Below are positions 33,391 to 41,740 of a stretch of DNA of 64,000 bases, one piece after another. Source of the DNA: Palsa-504 sp963806335. GTDB taxonomy: Bacteria; Actinomycetota; Actinomycetes; Streptosporangiales; Streptosporangiaceae. The stretch is from positions 682,001 through 746,000 of the forward strand of contig CAWDXO010000012.1 in assembly GCA_963806335.1 (NCBI GenBank), written 5' to 3'. Both the position numbers and the translations under genes were made by a program. The notes beneath the pieces are model-generated. The model worked only from the letters and a program-made list of their open reading frames with translations, was not told where the DNA came from and made no database searches. Numbering within the stretch: position 1 is the stretch's first letter; every line of letters begins with the position of its first letter.

Positions 33391-33965
33391 GCCTCTGCCT
33401 GATTAGTCCGGGCCGGGAGCAGGTGCCTGAGCTCGGCGGCGATGGTGTCCAGCGGCTGGCTGCTGCCCTCGGCACGGCACAAGATCAGCGCGCCTTCCAT
33501 CCCGGCCAGCGCGGCCAGCGCGATCGGTCCGGCGCGGTGCCCGGGCACCCCCGCGTCAGCGAGCTTGGCCGCCAGCCGGGCAGTCCAGGAGCCGAAGGCG
33601 CCGCGGACGGCCTCCATCAGGTCGCCGGCGGCCTCGCCCGCGCCGATCGCGACCCCGGCCACCGGGCAGCCCGAGGATCCCCCTGACGCCAGTACCGACT
33701 GACGCCACAAGCCGAAGAAGCACTCGAGCACGTCGGCCGGCGTGTCCGCCGGGCAGGAGTCAAGGTGCCCGAGGATCTGATCGGAGGTCCAGCCGATCGC
33801 GTCCTCGGCCAGCTGACGCTTGCCGCCGGGGAAGTGGTGGTAGATCGAGCCGCGGGGCGCGCCGCTGTCTTCGAGCACGTCGGAGAACGAGGTTCCGCTC
33901 AGCCCGCGCGCGCCGATGAGGGAGGCGGCGCTGCGGATCATGCTCGTCCGGCTGCTGGTACTCAT
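33387..33965 (-). CDS. TetR-family regulator, LmrA/YxaF-like
   Basis: A 192-residue repressor. The HTH is MIRSAASLIGARGLSGTSFSDVL...SGAPRGSIYHHFPGGKRQL. The C-terminal domain carries GSSGCPVAGVAIGAGE, typical of the LmrA/YxaF group. ATG 33965 gives the usual short N-terminus. Divergent from the BNR/MoaD pair across ~380 bp that includes a perfect inverted repeat. Confidence 0.9.
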   Translation of the reverse strand: MSTSSRTSMIRSAASLIGARGLSGTSFSDVLEDSGAPRGSIYHHFPGGKRQLAEDAIGWTSDQILGHLDSCPADTPADVLECFFGLWRQSVLASGGSSGCPVAGVAIGAGEAAGDLMEAVRGAFGSWTARLAAKLADAGVPGHRAGPIALAALAGMEGALILCRAEGSSQPLDTIAAELRHLLPARTNQAEA

Positions 33966-34134
33966 GATCGATGTGTACGCCGTCGAGGGAGCCCATCGCA
34001 ACCGGCACCAGCCGACGGCCCGGGGAGCCCGCCGCGATCCGGACGGGAAGCGCGGTGCTGCTCCCGTTGCTTTTCCGTGATCCCGCGGGCCGGGCCATTA
34101 GCTGGAACCTATTGCGGCGATCAACTACCAATTT

Positions 34135-34161
34135 ACCGCCGCAACCATTAGTTGCGGCGGT
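34135..34161. repeat. Perfect 10-bp inverted repeat in the TetR-BNR gap
   Basis: ACCGCCGCAA (34135-34144) and TTGCGGCGGT (34152-34161) flank the loop CCATTAG. A related TTGCGGCG half-site occurs at 34113-34120 and another CCATTAG at 34096-34102. The 33966-34346 gap otherwise holds only a candidate 18-codon frame and the Shine-Dalgarno of the BNR gene. Could be an operator for the neighbouring TetR or an RNA hairpin. Confidence 0.7.
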
Positions 34162-34205
34162 ACGGCACCTTCGGATATTGAGCCGTCCTGGCGGAGGAAT
34201 AGGCG

Positions 34206-34262
34206 ATGATTTTCCTGCCGGGCCGCCGTCAGAAATCACGGAAGAATATGACAGTGCACTAG
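34206..34262 (+). CDS. Candidate 18-residue small protein
   Basis: GGAGG at 34193-34197 is followed 8 nt later by ATG 34206, which opens 18 codons (MIFLPGRRQKSRKNMTVH) ending at TAG 34260-34262. The product is strongly basic. The Shine-Dalgarno and spacing are better than for many genes here, but the length is too short for codon statistics. Confidence 0.35.
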   Translation: MIFLPGRRQKSRKNMTVH

Positions 34263-34346
34263 ATGCCCGCGCGGCCCCCGGCCGTGAGCGGCATTATGGC
34301 GAAAGGCGAAGGCCGGCGCGGCCGGCCAGGCCGGAAGGAGCGAGGC

Positions 34347-35462
34347 ATGAGCAGGGTTCGGGTGCTGGTCGGGACCCGCAAGGGCGCGTTCGTCCTGACA
34401 TCGGACGGCAAGCGCGAGCAGTGGGGCGTCAGCGGGCCGCATTTCCCTGGCTGGGAGATCTACCACGTCAAGGGGTCGCCGGCCAACGCCGACCGGCTGT
34501 ACGCATCGCAGTGCAGCGGCTGGTTCGGCCAGGTGATCCAGCGCTCCGACGACGGCGGCGCGACCTGGGAGCCGGTCGGTAACGAGTTCAGCTACGCCGG
34601 CACCCCCGGCACCCACCAGTGGTACGACGGCACGCCGCATCCCTGGGAGTTCGCCCGGGTCTGGCATCTGGAACCATCGCTCGATGACCCCGATACGGTC
34701 TACGCCGGGGTCGAGGACGCCGGGCTGTTCCGGTCGACCGATGGCGGCCGGGAGTGGCAGGAACTGCCCGGGCTGCGCGAGCACGGCTCGGGGCCTTCGT
34801 GGCAACCCGGCGCGGGCGGAATGTGCCTGCACACGATCATCCTGGATCCGGCCCGGCCGGAGCGGATCTTCACCGCGATCTCGGCGGCGGGCGCGTTCCG
34901 CTCCGATGACGCGGGCCAGACCTGGCGGCCGGTGAACCGCGGCCTGAAGTCAGAAGGGATCCCCGACTCAGACGCCGAGGTCGGCCACTGCGTGCACCGC
35001 CTGGCCATGCACCCGGCGCGCCCGTCCGTGCTGTACATGCAAAAGCACTGGGACGTCATGCGCAGCGACGACGCCGGCGAGTCCTGGCGTGAGGTCAGCG
35101 GCGACCTGCCGACCGACTTCGGGTTCCCCATCGACGTACACGCGCACGAACCGGAAACCGTCTACGTCGTCCCGATCACCAGCGACTCCCACCATTTCCC
35201 GCCGGAGGGCAAACTGCGCGTCTATCGCAGCCGGACCGGCGGAGACGAGTGGGAGCCGCTGACAAAGGGCCTGCCGCAGGAGAACTGCTACGTCAACGTG
35301 CTCCGCGACGCGATGGCTGTGGACTCCCTCGACTCCTGCGGCGTCTACTTCGGCACCACGGGCGGGCAGGTGTACGCCTCGGCGGATGCCGGGGATATCT
35401 GGGCGCCGATTGTCCGCGATCTTCCCCCCGTGCTGTCGGTGGAGGTGCAGACGCTGCCATGA
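34347..35462 (+). CDS. BNR-repeat (sialidase-like beta-propeller) protein
   Basis: A 371-residue propeller. Asp-box-like turns recur: RSDDGGATWEPV, RSTDGGREWQEL, RSDDAGQTWRPV, RSDDAGESWREV, SRTGGDEWEPL, ASADAGDIWAPI. There is no signal peptide, and no sialidase catalytic Arg triad or Glu/Tyr set can be assigned, so it is a cytoplasmic propeller rather than a neuraminidase. GGAAGGAG lies just before ATG 34347. The stop overlaps the MoaD-like start (ATGA), implying a functional pair. Confidence 0.85.
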   Translation: MSRVRVLVGTRKGAFVLTSDGKREQWGVSGPHFPGWEIYHVKGSPANADRLYASQCSGWFGQVIQRSDDGGATWEPVGNEFSYAGTPGTHQWYDGTPHPWEFARVWHLEPSLDDPDTVYAGVEDAGLFRSTDGGREWQELPGLREHGSGPSWQPGAGGMCLHTIILDPARPERIFTAISAAGAFRSDDAGQTWRPVNRGLKSEGIPDSDAEVGHCVHRLAMHPARPSVLYMQKHWDVMRSDDAGESWREVSGDLPTDFGFPIDVHAHEPETVYVVPITSDSHHFPPEGKLRVYRSRTGGDEWEPLTKGLPQENCYVNVLRDAMAVDSLDSCGVYFGTTGGQVYASADAGDIWAPIVRDLPPVLSVEVQTLP

Positions 35463-35755
35463 TCCGAGTGGTTCTCCCCGCGCATTTGCGGGCCCTCGCG
35501 CGCGCTACCGCCGAGGTGAAACTGGACGTCGCGGGCGAGGTCACTCAGGGCTCGGTGCTCGACGCCCTGGAGACCAGGTACCCGATGCTGCGCGGGACCA
35601 TCCGGGATCACCGCACCGGGAAACGGCGCGCGTTCATCAGGTTTTTCGCCTGTGAACAGGACCTGTCCCACTCCCCGCCCGACGCCCCGCTGCCCGAAGC
35701 GGTCGCTTCCGGCGCCGAACCGTACCTGATCGTGGGAGCCATGGCGGGCGGCTAG
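35459..35755 (+). CDS. MoaD/ThiS-family ubiquitin-like sulfur carrier
   Basis: A 98-residue beta-grasp protein starting MIRVVLPAHLRALAR and ending GAMAGG. The exposed C-terminal Gly-Gly is what MoaD/ThiS carriers need for adenylation and thiocarboxylate formation. It is coupled to the BNR propeller gene and convergent with moaA (4-bp stop overlap). It could supply sulfur to molybdopterin synthase, though no MoaE is in view, or serve another sulfur-transfer or conjugation role with the propeller. Confidence 0.85.
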   Translation: MIRVVLPAHLRALARATAEVKLDVAGEVTQGSVLDALETRYPMLRGTIRDHRTGKRRAFIRFFACEQDLSHSPPDAPLPEAVASGAEPYLIVGAMAGG

Positions 35756-36741
35756 CCGCCGATCGCCGACATCGACCTGGCCGGCTGCAGGAAGCCGGGA
35801 TCGTTGATGCCGTGGCCGGGCAGCTTGACCGCGACGGCGCGGCGCCAGGTCGCCGCGAGCTGGTCGTCGTCCGCACCGGAGCGCAGGGGCGCCCGCAGAT
35901 CGCTTTCCTCGCGCGCGAACAGGCAGTTGCGGACCTGGCCGTCGGCCGTCAGCCGGACTCGGTCGCAGGCCCCGCAAAACGGCCTGGTCACTGAGCCGAT
36001 CACGCCGACCTTACCGGGGCCGCCGTCGACCAGGAACGTCTCGGCGGGCGCCGCGCCGCGGGCGTCCGGGTCGTCGGGGGTCAGGGAGAACTCGGCCGAC
36101 AGGGCCGTCAGAATCTCCTCGGCCGTCACCATGTCCGCCCGCCGCCAGCCATGCTGCGCGTCCAGCGGCATCTGCTCGATGAACCGGAGCTGGTATCCGT
36201 GCTCCAGGCAGAACCGGAGCAGCGGTGCCGCCTCATGGTCGTTCACGCCGCGCATCAGGACCGCGTTCACCTTGACCGGGGTCAGCCCCGCCGCGACCGC
36301 GGCCGACAGCCCCACCAGCACATCCGGCAGCCGGTCCCGCCGGGCCAGCGCCGCGAAGGTCTCGCGGGACAAGGTGTCCAGCGACACGTTGACGCGGTCA
36401 AGCCCGGCTTCTCGCAGCGACCGTACCTGCCGGGCCAGCCTGATCCCGTTCGTGGTCACCGAGATCACCGGACGTGGACGCAGCGCGGCCGTCGCCGCGA
36501 CGATAGCGCCAAGGCCGGGACGCAGCAAAGGCTCACCGCCGGTAAAGCGGACCTCGGTGATACCCAGTTGACGTACCGCGATTCCGATCAGGCGGATAAG
36601 CTCCTCATCGGTCAGCAGAACCGAGCTAGGCAGCCATTCGAGTCCCTCCGCGGGCATGCAATAGGTGCAGCGAAGATTACACCGGTCGGTTAGCGATACG
36701 CGCAAATCCGTCGCGACACGCCCAAATGCGTCGGCCAGCAA
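35752..36741 (-). CDS. moaA: MoaA, GTP 3',8-cyclase (molybdopterin synthesis)
   Basis: A 329-residue radical-SAM enzyme. The N-terminal cluster motif is TDRCNLRCTYCMP, followed by RFTGGEPLLRPGL and TTNGIRL; the C-terminal second cluster is FCGACDRVRLTADGQVRNCLF, and the chain ends in Gly-Gly, important for MoaA. It makes the first molybdopterin intermediate from GTP with MoaC. The TTG at 36741 was chosen because GGAG lies 8 nt upstream and the length matches the family; an upstream TTG at 36828 lacks this. Confidence 0.94.
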   Translation of the reverse strand: MLADAFGRVATDLRVSLTDRCNLRCTYCMPAEGLEWLPSSVLLTDEELIRLIGIAVRQLGITEVRFTGGEPLLRPGLGAIVAATAALRPRPVISVTTNGIRLARQVRSLREAGLDRVNVSLDTLSRETFAALARRDRLPDVLVGLSAAVAAGLTPVKVNAVLMRGVNDHEAAPLLRFCLEHGYQLRFIEQMPLDAQHGWRRADMVTAEEILTALSAEFSLTPDDPDARGAAPAETFLVDGGPGKVGVIGSVTRPFCGACDRVRLTADGQVRNCLFAREESDLRAPLRSGADDDQLAATWRRAVAVKLPGHGINDPGFLQPARSMSAIGG

Positions 36742-36778
36742 GCTATCAGCTCCGCCCTCGGGGCCTAAGTGAATTCCC

Positions 36779-36794
36779 GCGTAACAGCTTACGC
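36779..36794 (-). promoter_or_regulatory. Hairpin in the moaA leader
   Basis: GCGTAA and TTACGC pair perfectly around a 4-nt loop, 38 bp upstream of the chosen moaA start. A second, weaker dyad (GCAATTAC/GGTTGC) follows upstream. The molybdenum-cofactor riboswitch consensus is not recognisable, so this is only a structured-leader candidate. Confidence 0.35.
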
Positions 36795-36852
36795 CCTGAT
36801 ATTCGCAACCAGTAATTGCGCGCGGCAATCCATTAATGCATGGCCAAGGGCG

Positions 36853-37257
36853 CTACGAGGCGACCAGCGCATCGGTGAGCGCGTTGATGCCCGCCAGATT
36901 CCCGGCGAGGCCGGCCGGGAGACGATGCCGGGCGGCGAGCGCCGCCGGAGAGTAGTACGAGACCTTCGTCTGCCCGTCATCGGCCCACACCAGCACCTTG
37001 AGCGGCAGGTCCAGCGCGGCCAGCGGCGCTGCCGCCATTACCGGCGTGCCCGCCGCCGGGCTGCCGAAGATCACCAGCGTGGTCTCCCGGAGCGGGAGTC
37101 CCACCTGACGGGCCTCGGCGGCCTGATCGATCACGGCGAAGATCTTCATTCCCTTCGCGCTGATCATGCCGGTAAGCGCCGAGACGGTGTCCGTGACCGA
37201 GCGCCGGCTGAGCTTAGTGACGATATCGGTCTCGTTCGTGGTCGTGCCCTCGGTCAT
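36853..37257 (-). CDS. DUF302-family protein
   Basis: A 134-residue protein with the DUF302 pattern: KGMKIFAVIDQAAEARQVGLPLRETTLVIFG, SPAAGTPVMAAAPLAALDLPLKVLVW and YYSPAALAARHRLP. The function of the family is not settled. A stand-alone minus-strand gene, 67 bp after the haloalkane dehalogenase gene on the same strand. Confidence 0.92.
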   Translation of the reverse strand: MTEGTTTNETDIVTKLSRRSVTDTVSALTGMISAKGMKIFAVIDQAAEARQVGLPLRETTLVIFGSPAAGTPVMAAAPLAALDLPLKVLVWADDGQTKVSYYSPAALAARHRLPAGLAGNLAGINALTDALVAS

Positions 37258-37323
37258 CGTTGTCTCCCGGGTCAGGTGGCGGATCCGTCAGGTATCGGAT
37301 CTGCGGCGAGCGATAGCGGTCAC

Positions 37324-38226
37324 TTACTCCGCGGGATAAGCACGGATGAAGTCGGCGATCACGGTGCCGAGCTGTTCGCCCGCGTCTTCCTGCAGGAAAT
37401 GACCGGCTCCGGTAATTACCGGATGGTCGATTCCCGCCGCGCCCGGCACGGTCTGCTTCAGCACGGGCCCCATCGAACCGGTGATGGGATCACGATCGCT
37501 GAACGCGACCAGGAAGGGCTTGTCCCAGCTGGCTAGCTGCCGCCAGGCGGCCCGGTTGGCCGCCGCGGCCGGGTCATCGGGGGACGTCGGCACCAGGTCG
37601 GGCATCGCACGGACCGCCGCGGCGAAGGACGGATCGGGGAACGGCGCCTCGTACGCGGCCAGGACCTCCGGCGACAGCCGCGTCTGGCAGCCGGACTGGA
37701 CCAGCCGGGACACGCTCAGCGTGGACGCGGTGCGGACGACCTCGCGGAACCGCAGCCAGACGTCGGGCATCGGCTGGTCACCCGTTGGCAGCCCGGTGTT
37801 GGCCGCCACCACGCGGGCGAACCGGTCCGGGTGCTCGGCGACCAGCCGCAGCCCGATCAGGCCGCCCCAGTCCTGCCCGACGATGGTCAGGCCGTGCAGG
37901 TCGAGCCGGTCGAACGCGAGCGCCCGGATCCACTCCACGTGCCGCGCGAAGCTGTGATCACCGGGTTCGGCCGGCTTGTCCGACCGGCCGAACCCGGCCA
38001 GGTCGGCCGCGATGGCGCGCAGTCCCGCGTCCGCGAGCACCGGCATGACCTTCCGGTACAGGAACGACCAGCTCGGCTCGCCGTGCAGCAGGAGCACCGG
38101 CTCGCCGTCGGCAGGGCCGGCCGCCACGTAGGCCAGCCGCAGGCCGCCGGCGTCGGCGTACCGCGGCGGGTAACCGAAGTCGGGCAGGTCAGCGAAACGG
38201 TCCTCGGGTGTGCGCAGTACCTTCAT
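37324..38226 (-). CDS. Haloalkane dehalogenase (alpha/beta hydrolase)
   Basis: A 300-residue enzyme of the DhlA-type (HLD-I-like) family. Oxyanion region LLHGEPSWSFLYR, nucleophile Asp in VGQDWGGLIG, a cap domain, the acid in FSDRDPITG and the catalytic His in GAGHFLQED. Trp next to the nucleophile (DWGG) is the halide-binding Trp. It hydrolyses carbon-halogen bonds; epoxide hydrolase activity is the main alternative. Confidence 0.92.
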   Translation of the reverse strand: MKVLRTPEDRFADLPDFGYPPRYADAGGLRLAYVAAGPADGEPVLLLHGEPSWSFLYRKVMPVLADAGLRAIAADLAGFGRSDKPAEPGDHSFARHVEWIRALAFDRLDLHGLTIVGQDWGGLIGLRLVAEHPDRFARVVAANTGLPTGDQPMPDVWLRFREVVRTASTLSVSRLVQSGCQTRLSPEVLAAYEAPFPDPSFAAAVRAMPDLVPTSPDDPAAAANRAAWRQLASWDKPFLVAFSDRDPITGSMGPVLKQTVPGAAGIDHPVITGAGHFLQEDAGEQLGTVIADFIRAYPAE

Positions 38227-38261
38227 GCCGTCATGCTGCCACGAAGGGCCGTCCGGTAATG

Positions 38262-38296
38262 CGAGAGCCCTGGCCGATGACCGGCCAGGGCTCTCG
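38262..38296. terminator. Strong perfect hairpin terminator
   Basis: Arms 38262-38275 and 38283-38296 pair over 14 bp without mismatch around a 7-nt loop. It lies 22 bp past the stop of the ricin-lectin gene (minus strand) and 36 bp before the dehalogenase start. No U-run follows on either strand. Confidence 0.85.
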
Positions 38297-38317
38297 TTAC
38301 GTGCGGCTAACCAGGGC

Positions 38318-39163
38318 TTACGGAACCTTCCAGTGCTGGTTGCTGCTGTTGTGGCAGGTGTAGACGATGAGCTGGGTGCCGTTGCGGGTCGAGTACGCCG
38401 GGTCGTCCAGGCAGAGCTTGTAGCCCTGGGCGTTATTGACGAGCTCGCCGTTGGCCAGGTCGGTCCACAGCTCGTTCTTGGCGTGGTTGCAGGTATACAT
38501 GATCACCTTGCTGCCGCTGCCGCCGGAACGCTGGTCGTTCGCGCAGGCACCGTTGTGGATCAGCTCGCCGTTGCTGTACGTCCACTTCTGGGCCCGGTCG
38601 TTGCCACATGTCCAGATCTGGACCTTGGTCCGGTTGGCGGAGCTGTTACCCGCGGCATCGAGGCACTTGCCGTCGTAGCCCCTGATCTCGTACCCGCTCG
38701 TAGCAGGCGAGGAAGCGGTCGGGCTGGGAGACGGGCTGGCCGCGGTCGCGTAAGTCATCGCGACGCTGAGGGCGTCGGTGGTATCCGTGGTCGGCAGGCT
38801 GACTTTCGCGGACACGTTGCAGGAGGCCGGATCGGTGATGGGAAGGGTCACGCCGGCGGTCAATGGCGTGGCCCCGGCTGTCCCGCCCGATAGCGTGCTC
38901 GTGACGCCATTGAGCGTGCAGGTAGCCGACCAGCCAATAGTGATGGAGGCCTTACTGGCGGCGGGAGTCACGGTCGCTGTTACCGTGACCGACGTCGGCG
39001 CGGTGATCGTTTCCGTCACGGTACAGCTCGTTGGCGTGCCGGACCCGTTGCAGAAGCCGGCCACGTTCGCGTGGGCGGTCGTCATGGTCGCGGTGAGCGT
39101 CCCGGCCGTGAGCAGGCCGGTCACGACCGCGTAAACGGCGGTACGCCGTGATCTCTGCATCAT
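38318..39163 (-). CDS. Secreted ricin-B (CBM13) lectin-domain protein
   Basis: About 281 residues. A Sec signal peptide (VYAVVTGLLTAGTLTATMTTAHA) is followed by a Thr/Ser-rich beta-domain (~residues 35-140), a short Pro/Ser linker and a C-terminal ricin-B trefoil of ~130 residues with the three QxW-type repeats (DRAQKW, KNELW, NQHW) and CLD turns. A carbohydrate-binding secreted protein with no enzymatic domain recognised. GAGAGG precedes ATG 39163; a second ATG follows directly. Confidence 0.9.
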   Translation of the reverse strand: MMQRSRRTAVYAVVTGLLTAGTLTATMTTAHANVAGFCNGSGTPTSCTVTETITAPTSVTVTATVTPAASKASITIGWSATCTLNGVTSTLSGGTAGATPLTAGVTLPITDPASCNVSAKVSLPTTDTTDALSVAMTYATAASPSPSPTASSPATSGYEIRGYDGKCLDAAGNSSANRTKVQIWTCGNDRAQKWTYSNGELIHNGACANDQRSGGSGSKVIMYTCNHAKNELWTDLANGELVNNAQGYKLCLDDPAYSTRNGTQLIVYTCHNSSNQHWKVP

Positions 39164-39310
39164 CAATTGCCTCTCAGCATCGCGTTGGTCCCCCTAGTCC
39201 CCTTTGCAGTGACGCGCCAGCGTCGGCACTGGTTTACACCAGGTTCAGCGGCTTAGCGCGGAGGACGGGGATATACGCCTGGGTAAGCGATTTACCACTG
39301 AGAAAGGCGT

Positions 39311-40465
39311 TTACGGCTTATTTGCCAATTCCGCGTAGAGATCCGCGGTCTGCGCGGCGATAGCGGGCCAGCCGAATTCCGCGACCGCGCGCTTACGGCC
39401 CGCCTGCCCCATCGCCCGCGCCAGGCCCGGGTCACTCAGCAGCACGTTGAGGGCGATCGCAAGCGCCTCAGGATCGCCGGGCGGGACGAGCAGGCCGGTC
39501 TCGCCGTCGGCGACGACCTCGGGGATCCCGCCGGTCCGGGACCCCCCCACGGCGGTCCCGCACGCCATGGCCTCCAGGTTCACGATGCCGAGCGGCTCGT
39601 ACACCGACGGGCAGGCGAACACGGTGGCGTGCGTGAGCAGCTGGATGACCTCGGCTTTCTCCAGCATCTCCGGGATCCACACCACGCCGGACCTGGTAGC
39701 ACGCAGGCCCTCGACCAGTTCGGTCACCTCGGCCAGCAGCTCGGGCGTGTCGGCCTGCCCGGCGCACAGCACCAGTTGCGCTTCGGGGATGAGCCTGGAC
39801 GCGGCGCGCAGGAGCACCGGCACGCCTTTCTGCCTGGTGATCCGGCCGACGAAGATCACGTAAGGGCGGCTGGTATCGATTCCGTACTGGTCAAGCACGT
39901 CGGTCCGCGGATCAGGCCGGTATTCGGTGGCATCGATGCCGTTGCGTATCACCCGGATCCGTTCGGGAGAAATCTCGGGGTAAGCGGTCATGATGTCGGC
40001 CCGCATGCCGTCCGACACCGCCACCACCGCGGCGGCCGAGGTGGCCGCCGTCCGCTCGCACCAGGAGGAAACCGCGTAGCCGCCCCCCAGCTGTTCGGCC
40101 TTCCAGGGTCGCAGGACTTCCAGGGAATGCATCGTCATCACGTGCGGGATGCCGTAGAGCATGGCGGCCAGGTGGCCCGCCAGGTTCGCGTACCAGGTGT
40201 GCGAGTGGACCAGCTCCGCGGATCCGACGGCGGCGGCCATCGACAGATCGGTGGAGACGACCTGCAGCGCTTGATTAGCGGCCGCGAGCTTGTCCCACGG
40301 CCGGTGGGCGACGGCGCCTTCGCGGTCCGCACCCTGGCAGTGCACGACCAGATCCACCAGCGGCGCCAGCTCGCGGGCCAGGTACGTGACGTGCACGCCC
40401 GCGCCGCCGTACACCTCGGGCGGGTACTCCCTGGTCAGCAGCGCGACCTTAAGCTTGCCGGTCAC
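39311..40465 (-). CDS. glgA: GlgA/GlgM-type glycosyltransferase (ADP-glucose dependent)
   Basis: A 384-residue GT4 enzyme. REYPPEVYGGAGVHVTYLARELA at the N-terminus, FVGRITRQKGVPVLL, and the nucleotide-sugar Glu pair in PSVYEPLGIVNLEAMACGTAV. In actinobacteria this family makes maltose-1-phosphate from ADP-glucose (GlgM) or extends glucan. It overlaps the glgC stop (ATGA), so donor synthesis and use are coupled. Confidence 0.93.
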   Translation of the reverse strand: MTGKLKVALLTREYPPEVYGGAGVHVTYLARELAPLVDLVVHCQGADREGAVAHRPWDKLAAANQALQVVSTDLSMAAAVGSAELVHSHTWYANLAGHLAAMLYGIPHVMTMHSLEVLRPWKAEQLGGGYAVSSWCERTAATSAAAVVAVSDGMRADIMTAYPEISPERIRVIRNGIDATEYRPDPRTDVLDQYGIDTSRPYVIFVGRITRQKGVPVLLRAASRLIPEAQLVLCAGQADTPELLAEVTELVEGLRATRSGVVWIPEMLEKAEVIQLLTHATVFACPSVYEPLGIVNLEAMACGTAVGGSRTGGIPEVVADGETGLLVPPGDPEALAIALNVLLSDPGLARAMGQAGRKRAVAEFGWPAIAAQTADLYAELANKP

Positions 40466-41700
40466 GGGGTGACCTCCTGGCCCTTGCCCACCACGGTGAT
40501 ACCGTCGGCCGACACCAAAAAGCCGCGCGCCCGGTCATGGTCCTTGTCCACGCCGACCTGCGCCCACTCGGGCACGATGACGTTCTTGTCGATGATCGCG
40601 TTCTTGACCACGGCGTGCCGGCCGATCTTGGTGTTGTGCAGCAGTACCGACCGCTCCACCGTGGACCAGCTGTTCACCCGTACCCCCGGCGAGAGGACCG
40701 ACTGGCGCACCAGGCCGCCGGAAATGACCACGCCGTTGCTGACCAGGCTGTCGATCGCGCGCCCGACCCGGTCCCCGGCCTCGTGCACGAACTTGGCCGG
40801 CGGCAGGGACGGGACGTTCGTCAGGATGGGCCAGCGGCCGTTGTACAGGTTGAACACCGGCTCCACCGCGCACAGGTCCATCTGGGCGTCGAAATAGGAC
40901 TCCAGCGTGCCGACGTCGCGCCAGTACCCCGCGTCCCGCTCGGTCGCGCCAGGGACCTTATTCAGCGTGAAGTCATAGGCCTGCGCGGAACCGTTCCGCA
41001 CCAGCATCGGGAGGATGTTACCGCCCATGTCATGCCGGCTGGAATCGTCGGCCGCGTCCTTGCGCAGCGCGTCTACCAGCACGTCGGTGTCGAACACGTA
41101 GTTACCCATCGACGAATAGCTCATCTCCGGGTTGCCGGGCATGGGCGGCGGGTCGGCCGGCTTCTCCAGGAACGCCTCTACCGTCCGGCCGTCCTTGCCG
41201 ACCTCGACGATGCCGAACCCGGAGGCCTCGTCCCTCGGCACCGGTATGGCCGCGACGGTCACCCCCGCCCCGTGGGTCACGTGGTGGTCGATCATCTGCC
41301 TGGGGTCCATCCGGTATACGTGGTCGGCCCCGAAGACGATCACGATGTCCGGCTTCTCGTCGTTGATCAGGTTCATCGACTGGTAGATCGCGTCGGCCGA
41401 GCCGGTGTACCAGTGCGGGCCGAGCCGCTGCTGGGCCGGGACCGGTGTCACGTAATTACCGAGCAGCGAGCTCATCCGCCACGTGGTGGAAATATGCCGG
41501 TCCAGGCTATGGCTCTTGTACTGGGTGAGGACACAGATCTTCAGGATGCCGCCGTTGGCCAAGTTGGACAGCGCGAAGTCGATGAGCCGGTACAGGCCGC
41601 CGAACGGCACGGCGGGCTTGGCCCGGTCCGCGGTCAGCGGACTCAGCCGGGTGCCGGCGCCGCCGGCGAGGACGATTCCCAGAACCGACGGCTGCGTCAT
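40462..41700 (-). CDS. glgC: Glucose-1-phosphate adenylyltransferase GlgC
   Basis: A 412-residue ADP-glucose pyrophosphorylase. GIVLAGGAGTRLSPLT nucleotide motif, RAKPAVPFGGLYRLIDFALSN, WYTGSADAIYQ, FGADHVYRMD, GFGIVEV, and a left-handed beta-helix at the C-terminus (VVKNAIIDKNV). GAGAGGCGG precedes the ATG. It supplies ADP-glucose to the adjacent GlgM-type enzyme. Confidence 0.97.
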   Translation of the reverse strand: MTQPSVLGIVLAGGAGTRLSPLTADRAKPAVPFGGLYRLIDFALSNLANGGILKICVLTQYKSHSLDRHISTTWRMSSLLGNYVTPVPAQQRLGPHWYTGSADAIYQSMNLINDEKPDIVIVFGADHVYRMDPRQMIDHHVTHGAGVTVAAIPVPRDEASGFGIVEVGKDGRTVEAFLEKPADPPPMPGNPEMSYSSMGNYVFDTDVLVDALRKDAADDSSRHDMGGNILPMLVRNGSAQAYDFTLNKVPGATERDAGYWRDVGTLESYFDAQMDLCAVEPVFNLYNGRWPILTNVPSLPPAKFVHEAGDRVGRAIDSLVSNGVVISGGLVRQSVLSPGVRVNSWSTVERSVLLHNTKIGRHAVVKNAIIDKNVIVPEWAQVGVDKDHDRARGFLVSADGITVVGKGQEVTP

Positions 41701-41722
41701 TTCCGCCTCTCCTCATGCACTC

Positions 41723-41740
41723 GCAGCCCGTGCGGGCTGT
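41723..41740. terminator. Short GC hairpin between AI-2E permease and glgC
   Basis: CAGCCCG (41724-41730) and CGGGCTG (41733-41739) are inverted repeats; the effective stem is ~5 bp with a 6-nt loop. It abuts the AI-2E permease stop and may end that transcript before glgC. Confidence 0.45.

Noticed and set aside
34347..35462. Sialidase
   Set aside because: Asp-box propeller repeats are present, but no Arg triad, catalytic Glu/Tyr or secretion signal can be assigned.
36742..36850. Molybdenum-cofactor riboswitch upstream of moaA
   Set aside because: A small hairpin exists but the conserved Moco-element core is not recognisable.
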